Source of the DNA: Nitrospirota bacterium
GTDB lineage: Bacteria; Nitrospirota; Thermodesulfovibrionia; UBA6902
Assembly (NCBI GenBank): GCA_016215115.1
Contig: JACRLN010000015.1
Location: 1 to 64,000, forward strand
DNA length: 64,000 nucleotides
Direction of reading: 5' to 3'
Position numbers and translations under genes: made by a program. The notes beneath the pieces are model-generated. The model ran no database searches, was not told the origin of the DNA, and saw only the letters and a list, made by a program, of their open reading frames with translations. This document shows, one piece after another, positions 29,193 through 38,541 of this stretch (its first letter is position 1; each line of letters begins with the position of its first letter).

Positions 29193-30203
29193 TTATCCGC
29201 CGATTTTAGACATGTTCTTGATGTGATCGGCTACAGCTATATTTTCATCAAGCTTATGTCTCTCAGGTTTTATGCTGATGGTGTAGAGGAACAATCGTTC
29301 TATATCTTCATCATCAGCGCCGTTCCTCATGGGGGTCTTAATATCAACTTCATCTTTAGAAAAGAGGCAGGGTCTGATTTTCCCGTTAGAAGTAAGACGC
29401 AGCCTGTTGCAGGATTTGCAAAAATGGTCGCTGATCGGGCTTATTATCCCGATAACCCCTACAGCGCCTTTTATCCTGTAGTTTCTTGAAGGGCCTTCCC
29501 CTCTGAATTTAAAACTCTCCAGACCTCCAAGCCTGGAAATAATTCCCATAATCTCTTTTGAGGACACGCACTTTTCTCTTCTCCACATCCCGTTGCTGGT
29601 CACCGGCATGAATTCAATAAATCTTATGTGGTAGTCTTTTTTAAAAGTCAGAGATGCAAAGGACAATATTTCATCGTCATTGATCCCCCGAATCGGGACC
29701 ATATTTATCTTTACGGGAGAAAGACCGACCCGCTCTGCTGCTTTTATTGACTCCCAGACACGGTTAATATCTCCTTTTTTTGTTATCTCCTTATATCTTC
29801 CGGCATTCATTGTATCGAGACTTATATTGACACGGTCCAGCCCTGCTTTCTTTAAATCTCCTGCAAGCTCTGCCAACATAATTCCGTTTGTAGTGAGACT
29901 TAAATTGTTTATGCCGATCTCTTTGATAGATGAGATCAGGCTAATAATATTTTTTCTAAGGAGAGGCTCTCCACCGGTGATCCTGACTTTTCTCAATCCG
30001 TGTTTATGGGCAATACGTACAAATCGCACTATCTCTTCATCAGTCATGATCTCTGCATTATTAAAATACTTCAGCTCTTTTGAGGACACGCAATATACGC
30101 ATTTGAGATTGCATTTATCTGTTATGGATATACGCAGATAGTCGATACGGCGGTTGAATGAGTCTTTTACAGGTAATAATTCTTTTATTGATGAGTTATT
30201 CAT
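29193..30203 (-). CDS. moaA: GTP 3',8-cyclase MoaA (molybdopterin synthesis)
   Basis: 336 residues. Radical SAM motif RISITDKCNLKCVYC near residue 34; RITGGEPLLRK; C-terminal second cluster with FCKSCNRLRLTSNGKIRPCL. It converts GTP to the cyclic pyranopterin precursor. The C-terminal GG dipeptide (MSKIGG) needed for catalysis is present. It begins the molybdenum group and lies convergent with comEC. Confidence 0.95.
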   Translation of the reverse strand: MNNSSIKELLPVKDSFNRRIDYLRISITDKCNLKCVYCVSSKELKYFNNAEIMTDEEIVRFVRIAHKHGLRKVRITGGEPLLRKNIISLISSIKEIGINNLSLTTNGIMLAELAGDLKKAGLDRVNISLDTMNAGRYKEITKKGDINRVWESIKAAERVGLSPVKINMVPIRGINDDEILSFASLTFKKDYHIRFIEFMPVTSNGMWRREKCVSSKEIMGIISRLGGLESFKFRGEGPSRNYRIKGAVGVIGIISPISDHFCKSCNRLRLTSNGKIRPCLFSKDEVDIKTPMRNGADDEDIERLFLYTISIKPERHKLDENIAVADHIKNMSKIGG

Positions 30204-30221
30204 TTTGTAAACCTTAAAGCC

Positions 30222-30297
30222 GTCATTCCGGCAGTCCTTAAGCCGGAATCCAGTTCCTTGTTAAAAGACTCTGGATTCCCGCCTTCGCGGGAATGAC
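30222..30297. repeat. GTCATTCC-type dispersed inverted repeat, copy 2
   Basis: Starts GTCATTCCGGCAGTCCTTAA and ends CGCGGGAATGAC, with a central CTGGATTCCC arm. It lies just upstream of moaA. Confidence 0.85.
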
Positions 30298-30350
30298 AAC
30301 TCATCTGTTTGTTGACAACTTTTTTGAAGAAGATCCTTTCTTATTATTAA

Positions 30351-31493
30351 TTACTTTCCGAAAGGACAGACAGGATAGCGGCATTGATCACATTTTAAAC
30401 AAAGCCCTCCGTGTCCAAGTTCTGCGATCTCTTTTCTACTTATCTTCTCGCCGGCTAAAATCCTCGGTAAAATCAGATCAAATACCGTTATACTGGCGTA
30501 CATGCCGCATGCCGGCATCCCAAGAACAGGAATTAGTTCGGAAGTTCGGAAGCTCGGAAGCTCGGAAGTATGGGAATCTGTTGCTTCTGCACTTCTGTAC
30601 TTCCGCGCTTCCGCTCTTAGATACGCCACCAGAAACATGGACCCCGGGAGGACCGGAGAACCGTATATGAATTCCTCGACACCCAGATTTCTGATCGCAA
30701 ACCGTGTTACATCATCCGGATCGACAGACATCCCTCCTGTTGTGATGATCAGGTCAGCGCCGACAGATATCAATTCCCTGATCCTGTCTTCAATATGCTT
30801 TGTATCATCCGGCGCAAAACGGACTCCGATGATATCTCCGCCAGCGTCTTTTATTTTCTTTCTAATCACGGGTTCAAATGCGTCTTTTATCTTTCCGTAA
30901 TAAACCTCGTTGCCTGTTATCACTATCCCGGCTTTAGGCTTGCTCATCTCTTTCACTCTCAACACACCCTGAGCGTTTTGAGCTGTTTTTACAGCCTGCT
31001 CTACAACAACCCTTTTCACAACAAGGGGAATGGCCCGTGTTCCTGCAACAAGCTGCCCTTTTTTAACAACAGTGTTGTTATGGACAGTTGCGCACATTAC
31101 ATCGCCGAGCATGTTGAATTCAAGAAGGGCCTTTTGTTTGACATCCAATAATCCATCCCTTGCTGCAATGAGGTTTATCTTTCCTTCGCTCGGTTCCCCT
31201 TCCATTTTAACGCCATCACCAGCAAGAGCCTTTGCAATCGCTAACGCGGCGTCGTTTTCATGAATCTCGTCTTCTTTGATCTCAAGAACAAAGAGGTTTT
31301 CCTTGCCCAGCCTTTGAAGATAGTCGATGTCTTCTTCCCGCACAATATGACCTTTTTTAAAGGCTCTGCCTTTGAATTCACCCGGTCTTATCTCGGTAAT
31401 ATCATGGGCCATAACCATTCCGACTGCTTCTTTAACCGGCACTACCTTTGTGCCGATACCTTTCTTATTAACGTCGTTCTGAATTTCACACAT
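30351..31493 (-). CDS. MoeA-like molybdopterin-binding protein
   Basis: 380 residues. VKEAVGMVMAHDITEIRPGE is the MoeA-type N-terminal domain; the MoCF-binding domain has AGIVITGNEVYYG, IITTGGMSVDPDDVTR and GMPACGMY. The C-terminus is Cys-rich (GGLCLKCDQCRYPVCPFGK), probably a metal site. A segment of about 28 residues (about 292-319, RAEARKYRSAEATDSHTSEL...) interrupts the conserved MFLVAYL-IPVLGMPACG region and is encoded by a GAAGT/CTTCCG-type repeat (30535-30620). It likely inserts molybdate or acts in cofactor delivery. Confidence 0.85.
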   Translation of the reverse strand: MCEIQNDVNKKGIGTKVVPVKEAVGMVMAHDITEIRPGEFKGRAFKKGHIVREEDIDYLQRLGKENLFVLEIKEDEIHENDAALAIAKALAGDGVKMEGEPSEGKINLIAARDGLLDVKQKALLEFNMLGDVMCATVHNNTVVKKGQLVAGTRAIPLVVKRVVVEQAVKTAQNAQGVLRVKEMSKPKAGIVITGNEVYYGKIKDAFEPVIRKKIKDAGGDIIGVRFAPDDTKHIEDRIRELISVGADLIITTGGMSVDPDDVTRFAIRNLGVEEFIYGSPVLPGSMFLVAYLRAEARKYRSAEATDSHTSELPSFRTSELIPVLGMPACGMYASITVFDLILPRILAGEKISRKEIAELGHGGLCLKCDQCRYPVCPFGK

Positions 31494-31561
31494 AAGATGT
31501 TTCCTTAACTCTGAAAGTTGTCGGGCCAGAAGCCTGACCTATTAGCAATCAGCCAAATAAG

Positions 31562-31939
31562 TCAGACATCTTGCCTGACAATTTTCTTTTTTCTAATATA
31601 ACGCTTTCCTGACCCGAAGACCTCTGAAAATTTCCTGTCGATAATCTTATTTACACCGTCTTCAAGCATCTTATATCTTCGTAAAAGCTCTTTTGCTTCT
31701 GCTGTAAGATCTGCACCGCCTCCACTTTTGCCTCCCACCCTTCTTTCCACAAGCGTCCTCCCGAACCTTTGTTCCATGGCTTTAATGTAACTCAAAGCCT
31801 TTCTGTAGGAGATATTTATATCTTTTGCCGCCCTGTTTATTGAGCCATATCTGATAATCCCTTCAAGCAATGCCCGTCTTCCGCTGCCAAATACAGCTTC
31901 GCCATCTATTTCGAGCCATATTTTAGAGCGAATCTCCAT
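31562..31939 (-). CDS. ModE-like winged-helix regulator (no TOBE domain)
   Basis: 125 residues. FGSGRRALLEGIIRYGSINR AAKDINISYR is the ModE/LysR-type winged helix, and GRTLVERRVGGKSGGGADLT the wing. ModE controls molybdate uptake and cofactor genes. The molybdate-binding TOBE domains are missing, so sensing may need another protein. Gene lies between the MoeA-like gene and fmdE on one strand. Confidence 0.8.
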   Translation of the reverse strand: MEIRSKIWLEIDGEAVFGSGRRALLEGIIRYGSINRAAKDINISYRKALSYIKAMEQRFGRTLVERRVGGKSGGGADLTAEAKELLRRYKMLEDGVNKIIDRKFSEVFGSGKRYIRKKKIVRQDV

Positions 31940-31986
31940 ATATCGTTATAACATAATTGCCTAACGCCGGTCTATAAAAAAATAAT

Positions 31987-32613
31987 TTATTCACGGAATA
32001 TATAATAAGCCCCATGCACGCAGGCCTTACAATAAACCTTGTCGTTCACTGATATGTCTCTCATGTCCTGAACATATTCTCCGCATTTATCGCATTTAAC
32101 CCTTTTTAAGGGCTTGCCCGGCATATCTTCAGGGTTTATTTCAACCTTCACATTCATCACATCAAAAAGTTCTTCATCCGACATTATCTTGTAGGCCTCA
32201 AGCTGCGCCTTATATTTATCCTCGATTTCAGGAAAGTAATTCTTGGCCTTATCACGGGAATCTTCTCTTGCTACAACCCTCACTGCATTATTTGTCTTCA
32301 GATTCAAATATGCAGCAGCCATCTTGCCGTAATCCATAAACTTCATCGTCCTGTGTCCAAGACTGCAGCCTGTTACAGACTGAACTGCGTCTGTAGCGCA
32401 TCTGTCCATCTCTACAAAGACGATAAGGCTTTTTCTATCTTTACCTTTGGGGTCGTTAATCCCAACCTTTCGTAAGCCAAGCATACTCATTCTCACCCCA
32501 AGAACCTGCCCGGGACAAAGATGACCGTGAGTCTTTACAGATTCTTCAAGGAGCTCTTCAAAATTAAAATTATTTTTCCCACTCTGAGACATAAATAACT
32601 TTTCCCCCTTCAA
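31987..32613 (-). CDS. FmdE-family protein with C-terminal zinc ribbon
   Basis: 208 residues. HGHLCPGQVLGVRM and CATDAVQSVTGCSLGHRTM are the FmdE (formylmethanofuran dehydrogenase subunit E) domain; two pairs CDKCGEY and CKACVHG form a zinc ribbon near the end. The family is widespread in bacteria and linked with molybdo/tungsto-enzymes; its reaction is not settled. Placement beside a ModE-like regulator supports a molybdenum role. Confidence 0.87.
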   Translation of the reverse strand: MKGEKLFMSQSGKNNFNFEELLEESVKTHGHLCPGQVLGVRMSMLGLRKVGINDPKGKDRKSLIVFVEMDRCATDAVQSVTGCSLGHRTMKFMDYGKMAAAYLNLKTNNAVRVVAREDSRDKAKNYFPEIEDKYKAQLEAYKIMSDEELFDVMNVKVEINPEDMPGKPLKRVKCDKCGEYVQDMRDISVNDKVYCKACVHGAYYIFRE

Positions 32614-32647
32614 TTCAAATTTACAATCTTTACTGAAATCCTGTCAA

Positions 32648-33619
32648 TCAAACTAATTTTTTAAACTCTTCTTCCGCTTCTCTTATTAATTCCTCAGGTT
32701 CATCTGTATAACGAGGTGAAAAGTGAATAGCCTCTAATCTGCCCACTCCTGCCTCCCTTGCAATCATGCCGGCTTCTTTAGAAGTAAGATGGTACCTGTC
32801 TCTGGCCCTGTCTTTATCTTTGTCTGAGAAATATGTCTCTATATAGAGGACATCCGAGCCTTTTGCGAGTTGAATTATTTTCTTTATATTTTCATCACTG
32901 CCCAGCACGTCAACAACATAGGTAATCTTCTGCCCTCTGGCTATGTTGGCAATATTTTTCAGTTCTATAAATGTAAAAGCCTTACCGTTGACAGTAAAAA
33001 GTCTGTCTGTTATATTTTCTCTTATTGCTGCCTTTAATTCTCCAAGCCATGGACCGACCGGAAGATCCATTCTGTTCAGTTTATCCTTATCAATGTTTAT
33101 GTGGTAATCCTCCTCAAGGCTGAATGCAAGACACGGAATCTGATGATCAAGGATTGCCGCAGAAACTTTGGAAAATGAATTTTCCAATAGAACCGCATTA
33201 TAAGGCAATGTCTCCATATTCTCCCGCTTAAAGGAGTTTTTTGCCTTAAAGGCGGCTCTCTTAATAGAGTTATTGTCTATTTCTGAGATGTAAATGACCA
33301 GAGGATAATCCCCAATGAGGTTCCATGTATAACTTCTCAGTTTGCCCTCTATACAGTCAATAAACCCTTTTGGACCATAAAGCCTGAGGGGATTTTCTTT
33401 TTTCAGGCAGATTCTCAGGACATTATCAAAACCGATAAAGTGGTCCACATGAGTATGCGACACAAATATATCGTTAGTCTTGAGAATGTCCCTTGCAGAA
33501 AGATTTGTTGTAAAACCAAGGTCAAACATTAATGCACAGCCCTCTCTCAGAACCCTTACATAAAGACCCGGGTCTTCAAAAGGTTTATTGATAAGCCTTG
33601 AGTGGAAAGATGGTTTCAT
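32648..33619 (-). CDS. Ribonuclease Z-like metallo-beta-lactamase protein
   Basis: 323 residues. SHTHVDHFIGFDNVLRICLK carries the HxHxDH zinc motif (about residue 56); later metal ligands are suggested by LDHQIPCLAFSLE and ETYFSD, with LEAIHFSPRY near the end as in RNase Z. The family processes tRNA 3' ends, but distant members cleave other phosphodiesters. The N-terminus is shorter than canonical RNase Z; a true tRNase Z activity is likely but not certain. Confidence 0.7.
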   Translation of the reverse strand: MKPSFHSRLINKPFEDPGLYVRVLREGCALMFDLGFTTNLSARDILKTNDIFVSHTHVDHFIGFDNVLRICLKKENPLRLYGPKGFIDCIEGKLRSYTWNLIGDYPLVIYISEIDNNSIKRAAFKAKNSFKRENMETLPYNAVLLENSFSKVSAAILDHQIPCLAFSLEEDYHINIDKDKLNRMDLPVGPWLGELKAAIRENITDRLFTVNGKAFTFIELKNIANIARGQKITYVVDVLGSDENIKKIIQLAKGSDVLYIETYFSDKDKDRARDRYHLTSKEAGMIAREAGVGRLEAIHFSPRYTDEPEELIREAEEEFKKLV

Positions 33620-33692
33620 AGAAAATATTAGCTTAAATAGTGATATAATAGAAATAACTTTTTAATATTGAGACTTAATAATTATTACCAAA

Positions 33693-33818
33693 ATTGAGCG
33701 ATTCTTAAATGAATAAACAGCATTTTAAGTTTATCAGTCTTGGTTATTTAATCTCACATGTCAGGTGATGCATTATCCCCTCTTGATAGAGGGGAAGAAA
33801 CAAAGAATCGCTCAATTT
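33693..33818. repeat. 126-bp MITE-like element with 16-bp terminal inverted repeats
   Basis: AAATTGAGCGATTCTT at 33693-33708 and its exact reverse complement at 33803-33818 bound an AT-rich interior that ends in a small CCCCTCTTGATAGAGGGG hairpin. No coding potential. It lies between the RNase Z-like gene and galT, which diverge. Confidence 0.65.
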
Positions 33819-33877
33819 AGGATATTATATAATATCCGATTTAATATCTATGTCTTTTTATAATAACGGAGGATTTA

Positions 33878-34870
33878 ATGCCTGAATTAAGGAAAGACCC
33901 CGTATGCGGCAGATGGGTAATTATTTCAATTGAAAGGGGCAAGCGTCCATCTGATTTTAGCATGAGAATTTCTGCAAAAAAAGGAGGCTTCTGTGCTTTC
34001 TGTGAAGGGAATGAACGCACTACTCCTCCTGAAATATTAGCCTTCAGGCCCGATGGAAGCAAGCCAAATACCCCCGGATGGACTCTCAGGGTTGTTCCCA
34101 ATAAATTCCCGGCCCTCAATATAGAAGGGAATCTGAACAGAAGCGGGGATGGAATATTTGATAAAATGAACGGGGTTGGCGCCCATGAAATAATAGTAGA
34201 ATGCACAAACCACAACCTAACGCTTTCAACAATGCCTTTAAAATCCGTTGAAGATATTCTCTGGGCCTTTCACCACAGGATCACGGACCTTAAGAGAGAC
34301 AGCCGTCTTAAATATGTTCTTGTCTTTAAGAATGAAGGCGAAGAGGCGGGCGCTACACTTGAACATACACACTCTCAGCTTATTGCTCTCCCTATTGTTC
34401 CGCATTTGGTGGAGGAGGAAATTGAACAGGCAAAGCAGTATTACAGTTACAAAGAAAGATGTATTTTTTGTGACATAATAAATCAGGAAAGAACCAGCAA
34501 GACACGGGTAATTTCTGAAAACGAAGATTTTATCGCACTGGCCCCTTTTGCGCCACGAGCGCCGTTTGAGACAATCATATTCCCCAAAAAACATGAGTCC
34601 AGCTATATGCCTGACGGAAAAGTTCATCTTTTAGCGCAGATCCTCCAGAGAACATTGAAGCAGATAGACAAAGTCCTCGACATGCCTCCATACAATATGA
34701 TGATTCACACATCTCCTTTTAAAATCGAGGTAAATGAATTTTATCACTGGCATATTGAGATACTGCCTAAACTTACAAAGATTGCAGGTTTTGAATGGGG
34801 TTCAGGTTTTTACATTAATCCAACTCCTCCGGAAGAGGCTGCAAAGTTTATGAGGGAAGCAGAGATATAA
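33878..34870 (+). CDS. galT: Galactose-1-phosphate uridylyltransferase (GalT family)
   Basis: 330 residues of the HIT superfamily. MPELRKDPVCGRWVIISIER and CAFCEGNERTTPPE give the zinc cysteines; EHTHSQLIALP is the first HxHxQ motif; the second HIT repeat has CIFCDIINQE and HWHIEILPKLTKIAG. It moves UMP between UDP-glucose and galactose-1-phosphate, or is an ADP-glucose-type relative. Standalone, no gal operon nearby. Ribosome site ACGGAGGA. Confidence 0.87.
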   Translation: MPELRKDPVCGRWVIISIERGKRPSDFSMRISAKKGGFCAFCEGNERTTPPEILAFRPDGSKPNTPGWTLRVVPNKFPALNIEGNLNRSGDGIFDKMNGVGAHEIIVECTNHNLTLSTMPLKSVEDILWAFHHRITDLKRDSRLKYVLVFKNEGEEAGATLEHTHSQLIALPIVPHLVEEEIEQAKQYYSYKERCIFCDIINQERTSKTRVISENEDFIALAPFAPRAPFETIIFPKKHESSYMPDGKVHLLAQILQRTLKQIDKVLDMPPYNMMIHTSPFKIEVNEFYHWHIEILPKLTKIAGFEWGSGFYINPTPPEEAAKFMREAEI

Positions 34871-34901
34871 TAAGACGGTCATAAGTAAAGCCACATAGAT
34901 T

Positions 34902-34977
34902 GTCATTCCCGCAGTCCGTTGAGCGGGAATCCAGACGCTAAAGAACTGGATGCCCGATTAAGAACTTCGGGCATGAC
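34902..34977. repeat. GTCATTCC-type dispersed inverted repeat, copy 3
   Basis: Starts GTCATTCCCGCAGTCCGTTG and ends TTCGGGCATGAC; separates galT from the sensor kinase gene. Confidence 0.85.
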
Positions 34978-35059
34978 GATTCATTTATGTGTCTTTCCTT
35001 ATGAATTCATTAATATTTAAAGATAATTTTATAACATCCTATGAGGATGATATAGCATC

Positions 35060-38000
35060 ATGTCAGAAATAGCAGATAAACAGCAGAAAGAAAAGTCCTT
35101 AGAAGTAGAAGTTTTAACGAAAGTTGCACAGATTTCAAGTTCAACTCTTGAACTAAGAGAGATACTTGACACCATCTCGCATGTTATTGCAGACACACTA
35201 AATAAGGACCTGTGTTCCATCTGCCTTCTTAAACCGGAAAAAAAGGTTATTTGTATCGAGGCGTCAAAAGGGGTGAGCAAGGAAGCTGTAAATGTATTTT
35301 GCATTAAGGATGAAGATGATGTTGTTTCCAAACTATTTAAAAACTTTCAGCCTCTTGTAGTGGAGGATATAAGGAAAGCCCCTTATGTCAAGGCGATCAT
35401 CAACCCTGAAGCAGAAGATTTGCTTTCCCTGCTTGCAATCCCGATCGTAAAAGACAATGCTGTTACCGGAATCTTCATGATCCAGACCAGGGAACCTTAC
35501 ATATATAGTGAAGATGAAATTAATATTCTCAGCATAGTCTCGTATAACATCGGTACAGCAATACGGAACGCAGAGCTTTACAGAAGCGTTAAATCACAGC
35601 TTGATGAACTGAAAGTTATACACGAAGTCGGCAAAGCAATAACATCCATCCTGAATATTGATGAACTCCTTCCCTATATTTGTGAAGAAGTATCAAAGGT
35701 CTTTAACGTAAAGGGCTGCGTTCTCAGACTCTTTGAAGAGGAAATGCTCCAGATAAAAGCTTCTTATGGATTGCCGGATACCTTCAAGCAAAAAATGGCC
35801 CTGCACCTTGGTGAAGGGATAGCAGGACATGTTGCGCTTTCCGGTGAACCTCTCATAATAGATGAAGTATCAAGGATGCCTGAAAACATGCGTGTTCCTG
35901 AAATTCAGGCGACCTCTGTATTATGCGTTCCTCTTACAATTGGTGAACGTATTATTGGTACACTGGGACTATATGATAAAAAAGATGAATGGGGAATCAT
36001 AACCTTTTCAAAAGATGATTTAAACACTTTAATGACTTTTGCCTCTGCTTCATCTATTGCCATAGAAAATGCAAGGCTGTACAAGGCAGAAATAGAAAAA
36101 GAAAAAGAAGTGACGCAGACAAAGGACTATCTGAAAAGTCTTATCGATAATTCTGCTGATGCAATCATTATCTCAGATATATACGGCATAATTACGTCCT
36201 GGAACAAGGGAGCCGAAAATATCTACGGTTTTAAGCAGGACGAGGTGGCAGGAAAATTTCTCCCGATGATTCCTCAGTTTCTTATTGAAGAAGAAAAGGC
36301 CTTCATGGAAAAAATAAAGCAGAAAGAAACGTTAAGAAACGTGGAAACAATAAGGCAGACAAAAAATGGCAGACTTATTGAAGTAAGCCTCACCCTTTCA
36401 CCAATTCTGGATTCAGCAGGAAAAGTTACCGGGATAAGCGGTATATCCAGAGACATATCTGAAAAGAAAATGGTTGAAAAAGAATTGATAAGAAAAAACC
36501 AGGAGCTGTCACGACTGTTTTTTATTAATTCTGTCGTAAGGAGCACACTTGATTTAGACAAGCTTCTTAAAATGGTGCTTACTGTTGTTACGATGGGTGA
36601 CGGACTCGGTTTTAACAGGGCCATACTTTTTCTTGTTGACGAATCATTGAATATGCTCAAAGGAATAATGGGCGTAGGTCCCGGCAGCCCTGAGGAAGCT
36701 AAAGAAATATGGCTTTCCATGGAAGGCAAGAGCCTGGGGGCTATTATTGAGGACATAGAAAGCGGACCTGGCCATCTTGATTCCTATCTTGACAGGTTGA
36801 GTCAAAATTTAAATATAAGCCTTGATACGGATTGCATCCTCAGCCGCTGTATTAAGGAGAAGAGACCTTTTAACATTCAAAACGCCAAAGCGGAACCGCT
36901 GGTAACACCCTACCTTATTCAGATGGTAGGAGCTGAGGCTTTTGGCATTGTTCCTCTCGTATCAAGAGACAAGGTAATAGGATTGATATGGGTCGACAAT
37001 CTCTTTACGGGAAAACCCATTAAAGATGAAGACCTGCAGTTTTTGATGGGCTTTTCAAGTCACATTGCTTATGCCATAGTAAACGCAAGACTTTTTGAGA
37101 ATGTGTCCCTTGCCAGGGCTGAACTGAAGAACATATTTGAATCAATATCCGACATGGTTTATTTTACCGACAATGAATTTACTATAAAACGCATTAACCA
37201 GGCTGTTGTCAAGAGAATCGGGAAACCTGAAGAAGAGATTGTGGGGAAAAAATGTTATAAAATATTTCATGGAATGGACCAACCATGGGAAGCCTGCCCT
37301 CATACCAAGTCAATAAATTTAATGAAACCATTTGTCGGAGAAATTGAAGACCCTTATCTTGGAGCTGCCTTTGTTGTCTCAAATTCTCCGATCATGGATT
37401 CTTCCGGCAATATTGTTGGAACAGTTCATCTATCTCGGGATGTAACAGAACTTAAAACGCTGAGAGAGCGTGTTGCTCACTCTGAGAGAATGGCGGCCCT
37501 TGGAGAATTGGCTGCAAGGGTAGCGCATGAGATAAGAAACCCGCTTATTTCCATTGGCGGTTTTGCCAGGAGACTGGAGAAAAAGCTTTCAAATGATACA
37601 GCGGAATATGCAAAGATCATTGTAAATGAGGTTACAAGACTTGAAAATATCCTCAAGGAGATATTAGGCTTTGTGAAAAGTTCCAGGGTTAACAAGGTCA
37701 GCGTGGATATCAACGAATTTGTGAACAATATCATTGACTTTTTTGCACCTTCAATAAGTGAAAAACAAAATACAATAGTAAAAGAACTGTCTGAAACTCC
37801 TTTAATTTCATCAATTGACCCTGACAGGATAAAAGAAGCCCTGCTTAATATAATTTCAAACGCTTCCCAGGCCACGGACCATGGAATAATTACTGTAAAG
37901 ACAAGACAGGAAGATAACGAAGCAGTTATCGAGCTGTCAGATACCGGCTGCGGTATCAAGCCTGAAGACCTAAAAAATATTTTTAACCCTTTTTTTACAA

Positions 38001-38140
38001 CAAAACCTCAGGGAACAGGGCTGGGCCTTGCAGTAACTCACAAAATTATCCAGGAACATGACGGCAAGGTCAAGGTTGAAAGCGTATGGGGAGGAGGTAC
38101 CGCTTTCAGGATTTATCTGCCATTAGAGAAAGCACAATGA
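35060..38140 (+). CDS. Soluble hybrid-input histidine kinase: GAF-GAF-PAS-GAF-PAS-HisKA-HATPase
   Basis: 1026 residues without a membrane helix. Two GAF domains (about 15-170 and 185-345), a PAS (about 355-475), a third GAF (about 490-685), a second PAS (about 695-800) with KKCYKIFHGMDQPWEACPHT, then the phosphoacceptor His near 822 (ARVAHEIRNPLISIGG) and an ATPase domain with DTGCGIKPED, GTGLGLAV. It autophosphorylates in response to cytoplasmic signals, perhaps redox or small ligands, and probably passes phosphate to the receiver gene 53 nt downstream. Confidence 0.93.
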   Translation: MSEIADKQQKEKSLEVEVLTKVAQISSSTLELREILDTISHVIADTLNKDLCSICLLKPEKKVICIEASKGVSKEAVNVFCIKDEDDVVSKLFKNFQPLVVEDIRKAPYVKAIINPEAEDLLSLLAIPIVKDNAVTGIFMIQTREPYIYSEDEINILSIVSYNIGTAIRNAELYRSVKSQLDELKVIHEVGKAITSILNIDELLPYICEEVSKVFNVKGCVLRLFEEEMLQIKASYGLPDTFKQKMALHLGEGIAGHVALSGEPLIIDEVSRMPENMRVPEIQATSVLCVPLTIGERIIGTLGLYDKKDEWGIITFSKDDLNTLMTFASASSIAIENARLYKAEIEKEKEVTQTKDYLKSLIDNSADAIIISDIYGIITSWNKGAENIYGFKQDEVAGKFLPMIPQFLIEEEKAFMEKIKQKETLRNVETIRQTKNGRLIEVSLTLSPILDSAGKVTGISGISRDISEKKMVEKELIRKNQELSRLFFINSVVRSTLDLDKLLKMVLTVVTMGDGLGFNRAILFLVDESLNMLKGIMGVGPGSPEEAKEIWLSMEGKSLGAIIEDIESGPGHLDSYLDRLSQNLNISLDTDCILSRCIKEKRPFNIQNAKAEPLVTPYLIQMVGAEAFGIVPLVSRDKVIGLIWVDNLFTGKPIKDEDLQFLMGFSSHIAYAIVNARLFENVSLARAELKNIFESISDMVYFTDNEFTIKRINQAVVKRIGKPEEEIVGKKCYKIFHGMDQPWEACPHTKSINLMKPFVGEIEDPYLGAAFVVSNSPIMDSSGNIVGTVHLSRDVTELKTLRERVAHSERMAALGELAARVAHEIRNPLISIGGFARRLEKKLSNDTAEYAKIIVNEVTRLENILKEILGFVKSSRVNKVSVDINEFVNNIIDFFAPSISEKQNTIVKELSETPLISSIDPDRIKEALLNIISNASQATDHGIITVKTRQEDNEAVIELSDTGCGIKPEDLKNIFNPFFTTKPQGTGLGLAVTHKIIQEHDGKVKVESVWGGGTAFRIYLPLEKAQ

Positions 38141-38193
38141 ACTAATAAGCAGAATTAATTAAAAAAATAAAAATTATGAAAGGAGAAAACATT

Positions 38194-38541
38194 ATGAAAC
38201 TTCTTGTTGTTGATGATGATTTAAATATACAACGTCTTTATAAAGAAGAGTTGGAAGAAGAAGGATATGAAGTTGTTATTGCTACCACCGGGAAAGAAGC
38301 TCTGGAGATATTTGCAAAAGAAAAATTTGATATTGTAACGCTTGATATACTTATGCCCGATATTGACGGCATAAGCCTCTTAAGAAAAATGAAAGAGCAG
38401 CGCCCCAATATTCCAATCATTATGTCAACAGCGTATGATTACAGGGATGACTTTGCAGTATGGGCGTCTGAGGCATATATCGTTAAATCATCCGATCTGG
38501 GAGAGTTGAAAAATACTATAAAAAAACTTATAAATGGATAG
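38194..38541 (+). CDS. Single-domain response regulator (CheY-like receiver)
   Basis: 115 residues. MKLLVVDDDLNIQRLYKEEL has the acidic pocket, VTLDILMPDIDG the phospho-Asp (about residue 52), and MSTAYD and IVKSS the Thr/Ser and Lys switch residues. No output domain, so it signals by protein contact. The AAGGAG site selects the ATG at 38194 over 38176. Likely partner of the kinase at 35060. Confidence 0.9.
   Translation: MKLLVVDDDLNIQRLYKEELEEEGYEVVIATTGKEALEIFAKEKFDIVTLDILMPDIDGISLLRKMKEQRPNIPIIMSTAYDYRDDFAVWASEAYIVKSSDLGELKNTIKKLING

Noticed and set aside
30204-30350. Possible molybdenum-cofactor riboswitch upstream of moaA
   Set aside because: The gap is filled by a GTCATTCC-type dispersed repeat; no conserved riboswitch core is visible.
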